Shown here in pieces: positions 60,352 through 64,000 of a stretch of DNA of 64,000 nt. Within the stretch, counting starts at the first letter, position 1, and each line of letters opens with the position of its first letter. The notes beneath the pieces are model-generated. The model searched no databases. It was not told the origin of the DNA and saw nothing but the letters and a program-made list of their open reading frames with translations. Made by a program: the position numbers and the translations under genes. This DNA is from JADGQM01 sp964505935 (GTDB lineage: Bacteria > Desulfobacterota > Syntrophobacteria > Syntrophobacterales > Syntrophobacteraceae). The stretch covers positions 19,251 to 83,250 of the forward strand of contig CAZDKX010000001.1 of assembly GCA_964505935.1 (NCBI GenBank), in the 5' to 3' direction.

Positions 60352-61863
60352 ATGAGCCGCAAGATTCACATTTTTGATACCACCCTGAGAGACGGCGAGC
60401 AGGTGCCGGGGGCAAAGTTGAACAAGAAACAGAAAATCGAGATTGCTGAGCAACTGGCGCGATTGGGAGTCGATATCATCGAAGCAGGCTTCCCATGTTC
60501 TTCCCCGGAAGACCTGCAAGCCGTGAAAGCAATTTCGGAAGTGGTGAAGGGCCCGGTGATTGCCGGCCTGGCAAGGGCCGTCAAGGAAGACATTGATATT
60601 GCGTGGGAAGCGGTGCGGCAGGCGGAGCGACCGCGCATCCATGCCTTCCTCGGGTCTTCGGACATTCATCTGCAGAAAAAGCTGCGCCGCGACCGGGAGG
60701 CGGCGCTCGAGATGGCCGTAGAAGCGGTGCGCCATGCCAAGCGGTATTGTGAAGACGTGGAATATTCGACGGAAGACGCCTCGCGCACCGACTTCGATTA
60801 TTTGTGCCGGGTTATTGAAGCGGCCATCAAAGCGGGGGCGACGGTCATCAATGTCCCAGATACCGTGGGATATGCCATTCCCAACGAATTCGGCGACCTC
60901 ATCCACCGGCTCAAGGAACGGGTGCCCGCACTCGACCATGTGATCTTGAGCGTGCACTGTCATGACGATCTAGGGCTTGCCGTGCCCAACAGTCTCGCCG
61001 CGATCAACAACGGCGCCAATCAGGTGGAATGCACCGTCAACGGCGTGGGGGAAAGGGCGGGCAACGCTTCCCTGGAGGAAATCGTCATGATCCTGAAAAC
61101 ACGCCATGCTTCCCTTCAGGCCCACACCACGATCAACGTCCAGGAGATCTACCGCACCAGCCGTCTCGTCAGCCGCGTCATGAACATCCCGGTGCAACCC
61201 AATAAGGCGATCGTAGGCTCCAATGCTTTCGCCCATTCCTCGGGCATCCACCAGGACGGCATCCTCAAGGACCGAACCACCTACGAAATCATCAAACCGG
61301 AAGACCTGGGAATTCGCGAACACAAGATTGTCCTGACGGCGCGGTCGGGGCGGGCGGCTTTGCGCCACCGTCTCACGGCCCTGGGTTATGATCTCGAAGG
61401 GGAAAAATTCGAGAGGGTTTACAAACGGTTCCTCAATGTGGCCGACCGCAAAAAGGAGATCTCCAGCCGCGACCTGGCCTCGATTGTCGAAATCGAATTG
61501 ACCAAGGTACCGGAGACCTTTACCTTTCATGATTTCCAGATCATGAGCGGCAGTTCGATGACCCCGCTCGCTTCGGTCACGCTCCTCAAGGAAGGGGTCA
61601 AACTCACCGACGCCGCCACCGGGAACGGTCCGGTCGATGCGGTCTTCAACGGGATCGAGCGCATAGTCGCCCAGCAGGGCATCCTGCGCGACTACGATTT
61701 GAAGGCCGTCACCATGGGCAAGGACGCTCTCGGTGAAGCCATGGTGCGCGTGGAAATCGCCGGGACGGTCTACTCGGGGATCGGCACCAGCCCGGACGTG
61801 ATCGAAGCGAGTGCCCGCGCTTATTTGAACGCATTCAACCGCTTTTTTGCCAATTCTCATTAG
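60352..61863 (+). CDS. leuA: 2-Isopropylmalate synthase
   Basis: 503 residues behind GGGAGGAG. The TIM-barrel domain has FDTTLRDGEQVPGA and the metal motif HCHDDLGLAVPN; GSNAFAHSSGIHQDG marks the linker, and the C-terminal LeuA dimer domain that binds leucine runs from about residue 385. It commits 2-oxoisovalerate to leucine synthesis. Expression should be set by the upstream leucine-rich leader, and activity by leucine feedback. The ilvNB genes that feed it are divergent, about 2.7 kb away. Confidence 0.95.
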   Translation: MSRKIHIFDTTLRDGEQVPGAKLNKKQKIEIAEQLARLGVDIIEAGFPCSSPEDLQAVKAISEVVKGPVIAGLARAVKEDIDIAWEAVRQAERPRIHAFLGSSDIHLQKKLRRDREAALEMAVEAVRHAKRYCEDVEYSTEDASRTDFDYLCRVIEAAIKAGATVINVPDTVGYAIPNEFGDLIHRLKERVPALDHVILSVHCHDDLGLAVPNSLAAINNGANQVECTVNGVGERAGNASLEEIVMILKTRHASLQAHTTINVQEIYRTSRLVSRVMNIPVQPNKAIVGSNAFAHSSGIHQDGILKDRTTYEIIKPEDLGIREHKIVLTARSGRAALRHRLTALGYDLEGEKFERVYKRFLNVADRKKEISSRDLASIVEIELTKVPETFTFHDFQIMSGSSMTPLASVTLLKEGVKLTDAATGNGPVDAVFNGIERIVAQQGILRDYDLKAVTMGKDALGEAMVRVEIAGTVYSGIGTSPDVIEASARAYLNAFNRFFANSH

Positions 61864-61886
61864 AGTGCAGCTGCTGGAACTTGTGC

Positions 61887-61914
61887 TTGACAGCGGGTGT
61901 CCATGAGGTATGAT
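61887..61914 (+). promoter_or_regulatory. Sigma-70 promoter of the cNMP-BTAD regulator gene
   Basis: TTGACA at 61887-61892 and TATGAT at 61909-61914, spaced 16 bp, close to consensus and 24 bp after the leuA stop. It would give the regulator gene its own transcript. Confidence 0.7.
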
Positions 61915-61969
61915 ATTGTTAAAATTCACAAAAGGAAAATAATCGGGAGATTTTTTCGAGGCGATGGCT

Positions 61970-63403
61970 ATGGATCTTGGGAAGAAGAGCCTGATTCTGA
62001 GCCAAATCTCGTTGTTTGCCTCACTTCCGGCAAACGGCATCAAGTTCCTTGCCAAATCCCTCCAGCAGCGGGATTTTCCTCCGAACACCCTGCTGCTGCG
62101 GGAAGGGGATGAAGGGGACCGCTTCTACATCGTTTTGGAAGGTCACCTGGAGATCATCAAGGGGTTGGGCACGGACGAGGAGAAATTGATCTATGTGCGG
62201 GGCCCCGGCGACTTCATTGGGGAGATGAGTTTTTTCCTTTCGAGCGGCCGGCGCACTGCCAGCGTGCGCACCCGAACGCATGTGCAATTGTTGGAGGTCA
62301 CCCGCGAGGTCTTCGACGACCTGCTGCGCCGCTTTCCCGGTATCGCCGTCGAGATGGCTCGCACTTTGAGCCGCCGCCTGCGTGATTCCGACAACGCCAG
62401 GATTCAGGAAATGCGCAAGCGCCGACGCCAGGCGTCCAGGGTCCTCTCCGAGCTCCAGTCATCCTTGAGCCACCTTACCGAAAATGGGGCCGAACCCCAG
62501 GTCAAGCGAAACGGGAGCATCCGGCTCCTCTCGGAGTTTGCCAGGTTTCAGAAGGAACTGGCGAGTGAAGACGTCGTTTCGGATGCCCAGAAGAAGGTAC
62601 TTGAGGTCAAGCAGGCCATCCACCGTTCCGGCGTCCCGAGGCTTCTCATCAAGACCCTTGGGGGCTTTCAGATTTTTCGCGACGACGCTCTCATGGAAGA
62701 AAGCTCATGGGAAGCCATTCAGCCCAAATCGCTCCTGAAAGCGATCATTGCCCACCGCTCTCATGGGGTCCCAAAAGATGTCCTGATCGAAGCGCTCTGG
62801 CCTGAAGTGTCGCCGGTTTCGGGCGAAAGAAACTTCAAAGTCATCCTCCATCGCCTCCGCAAGACCCTGGAACCGGAAATGTCAAAAGACTTCGGTTCCT
62901 CCTACATCCACCTCAAGGCCAACCTGGTTTCCCTCGATGAGGAGCTCTGCCGTATCGACCTTGATGACTTTCTGTCCCTCTGTCGCAGAGGCTCGCAGAA
63001 GCAGGAAGAGGGCGACATCAAGAGTGCCATCGCCCTTTTTAAGCAGGCCCTCGATCTCTACAGCGGGGACTTTCTCGCTGAAGATCTCTATGCGCCATGG
63101 GCCGAGGCGAGACGGAACGATCTCCGGGAGCGATACCTGAACCTCCTCTTTCGGACCGCCGAACTCCTGGAAAAACAGGGGAACCTCAAAAGCGCCAGCG
63201 ACTATTATCGGAAAGTCGTCCAAATGGATTCCACCCTGGAGCCCGCTTACCAGCGGCTGATGATCAACTATGTCAGCCGCGGCATGCGCAATGCCGCCCT
63301 CCAAACCTATGCCGATTGTGTTCGCGTTCTTCGTGAGGAACTGGACACAGAACCCGACAGCCTGACCACATCGCTTTACCGAAAGGTATTGGAGACGACC
63401 TGA
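61970..63403 (+). CDS. Transcription regulator with cNMP-binding and BTAD (SARP-like) domains
   Basis: About 477 residues from the ATG at 61970, eight bases after GAGG (an ATG two codons earlier is close to the same site). Residues 10-135 are a cyclic-nucleotide-binding domain (REGDEGDRFYIVLEGHLEI, GDFIGEMSFFL, SGRRTASV). After a charged helical linker comes a winged-helix domain (LPKSLL-type WEAIQPKSLLKAIIA, LIEALWPEVS) and a TPR-like BTAD domain (YSGDFLAEDLYAPWAEARR). This pairs a CRP-like sensor with a SARP-like output. Targets are unknown. Confidence 0.88.
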   Translation: MDLGKKSLILSQISLFASLPANGIKFLAKSLQQRDFPPNTLLLREGDEGDRFYIVLEGHLEIIKGLGTDEEKLIYVRGPGDFIGEMSFFLSSGRRTASVRTRTHVQLLEVTREVFDDLLRRFPGIAVEMARTLSRRLRDSDNARIQEMRKRRRQASRVLSELQSSLSHLTENGAEPQVKRNGSIRLLSEFARFQKELASEDVVSDAQKKVLEVKQAIHRSGVPRLLIKTLGGFQIFRDDALMEESSWEAIQPKSLLKAIIAHRSHGVPKDVLIEALWPEVSPVSGERNFKVILHRLRKTLEPEMSKDFGSSYIHLKANLVSLDEELCRIDLDDFLSLCRRGSQKQEEGDIKSAIALFKQALDLYSGDFLAEDLYAPWAEARRNDLRERYLNLLFRTAELLEKQGNLKSASDYYRKVVQMDSTLEPAYQRLMINYVSRGMRNAALQTYADCVRVLREELDTEPDSLTTSLYRKVLETT

Positions 63404-63545
63404 GCAAATTCAGGGGCCGTTCCACCGCACCCCTCCCCCACTTTGCCCCCGCTTTCCCTTAACCTTTCTACAACCGACGCCATGATACCAAAGCACTGAA
63501 TCAAGGAAGGCGCCTGACCAAAGGCGCGGAAGAGGAGGTGTAACC

Positions 63546-63929
63546 ATGTATCTCGAAACCATCGATTCTGTGAAGAAGCCCATGGGTCTGCTTGCCACTG
63601 GTGACGATGGCGGCGAAGTGCTGAGCATCGATAACTTCCGGGATCTCTTCCGGGACGAGGCAAGCATCAGGAAAATAAAAGAACCTCTATACGGCAACGG
63701 TCGCCTTCGGTGTGATCCCGTCATGCAGCATGCCCTGATCGAGCTGGCCTGGTTCCACGATCCCTCCCGCATTGAAGAGACGCCCTGCTGGGACCGCTAC
63801 GCTCTCGAGAAAATGCGCAAACCCGTGGTCGGGTTCAGCCACTATCGAGTGACCCCGACCACCATGCCGATCCTCTTCGACTTTGCCTGGTTTCACGACG
63901 GGCTGCTGGACGGCAACTCGGCAGCATGA
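63546..63929 (+). CDS. Hypothetical protein with AWFHD repeats
   Basis: 127 residues behind a strong GAGGAGG site. No family is recognised. Two similar segments occur: ALIELAWFHDPSRIE near residue 63 and ILFDFAWFHDGLLDG near 108. There is no signal peptide or membrane helix. It follows the regulator gene by 142 bp and may belong to the same transcript. Confidence 0.6.
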   Translation: MYLETIDSVKKPMGLLATGDDGGEVLSIDNFRDLFRDEASIRKIKEPLYGNGRLRCDPVMQHALIELAWFHDPSRIEETPCWDRYALEKMRKPVVGFSHYRVTPTTMPILFDFAWFHDGLLDGNSAA

Positions 63930-64000
63930 AGGATGAGCCATCGGAAAGAAGCATGCGAAGGCCGCAAAGATCACGAAATGACCTCTTCGTGCGCCTTCGT

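Overview
This is a 64 kb G+C-rich bacterial contig with dense operons, short intergenic gaps and one 100-N scaffold gap (48444-48543). No rRNA or tRNA gene was seen. The gene content suggests a strictly anaerobic or sulfur-cycling proteobacterium of the Desulfobacterota (old Deltaproteobacteria) or a close relative. That assignment rests on many radical SAM enzymes, a B12-rich lipid locus, a hybrid kinase/GGDEF pair and intergenic repeats of the kind common there. It is inference, because no phylogenetic marker is in the window.

Region 1 (1-32434) is a large secondary-lipid or polyketide locus built from type II fatty-acid-synthase parts. It holds one lone ketosynthase, two ketosynthase/chain-length-factor pairs, a KAS III/DarB-like enzyme, four acyl carrier proteins, two unusual hotdog dehydratase-like proteins and a thioesterase. 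It also holds a DAK2-DegV fatty-acid-kinase-like fusion, PlsC-type and LpxL-type acyltransferases, and two glycosyltransferases (GT2, GT25). A module of flavodoxin-SCP2 protein, BtrH-like protein and ACP, an ABC-2 exporter, and an MMPL exporter fused to a methyltransferase complete the set. Five radical SAM enzymes are present, three of them with a B12-binding N-terminus. Genes overlap by ATGA or TGATG, so they are probably co-translated. The set resembles aryl-polyene/dialkylresorcinol loci (KS/CLF, DarB-like KAS III, BtrH, ABC and MMPL exporters). The radical SAM load also recalls gene sets proposed for ladderane lipids. No ketoreductase, enoyl reductase or acyl-activating ligase lies in the window, and the locus runs off the left edge. 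The product is unknown. This is the leading candidate for an undescribed biosynthetic system.

Region 2 (32492-40996) is accessory. It has a small lipoprotein, a stand-alone DruA-like (DUF4338) gene, and a two-gene conflict system. The first gene of that system joins a TIR domain, a degenerate CHAT-like domain and a SIR2-like domain. The second is a membrane-anchored STAND NTPase with a WD40-like C-terminus. It looks like an NAD-depleting, NTPase-controlled immune or cell-death system.

Region 3 (41286-46194) is a signalling operon: a secreted Cache-type sensor, a hybrid histidine kinase (PAS x3, HisKA, HATPase, two receivers, Hpt) and a receiver-GGDEF diguanylate cyclase. It is followed by a Tyr/Gly/His-rich lipoprotein (46220-46555).

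Region 4 (46718-64000) is mostly housekeeping: phosphoglucomutase, a TerC-family membrane protein, a 5'-nucleotidase with a coupled 71-residue protein, an M1 aminopeptidase, a methyltransferase, and an operon of CCA-type nucleotidyltransferase, CBS-ACT protein, ilvN and ilvB. Divergent from it is leuA, preceded by a complete transcription-attenuation leader: promoter, leucine-rich leader peptide and terminator. A cNMP-binding/BTAD regulator and an unknown 127-residue protein end the window. Two inverted copies of a ~224 bp MITE-like element with ~32 bp terminal inverted repeats flank the terC/nucleotidase block. One copy has an expanded 80 bp tandem array at its end, and the assembly breaks inside that array.
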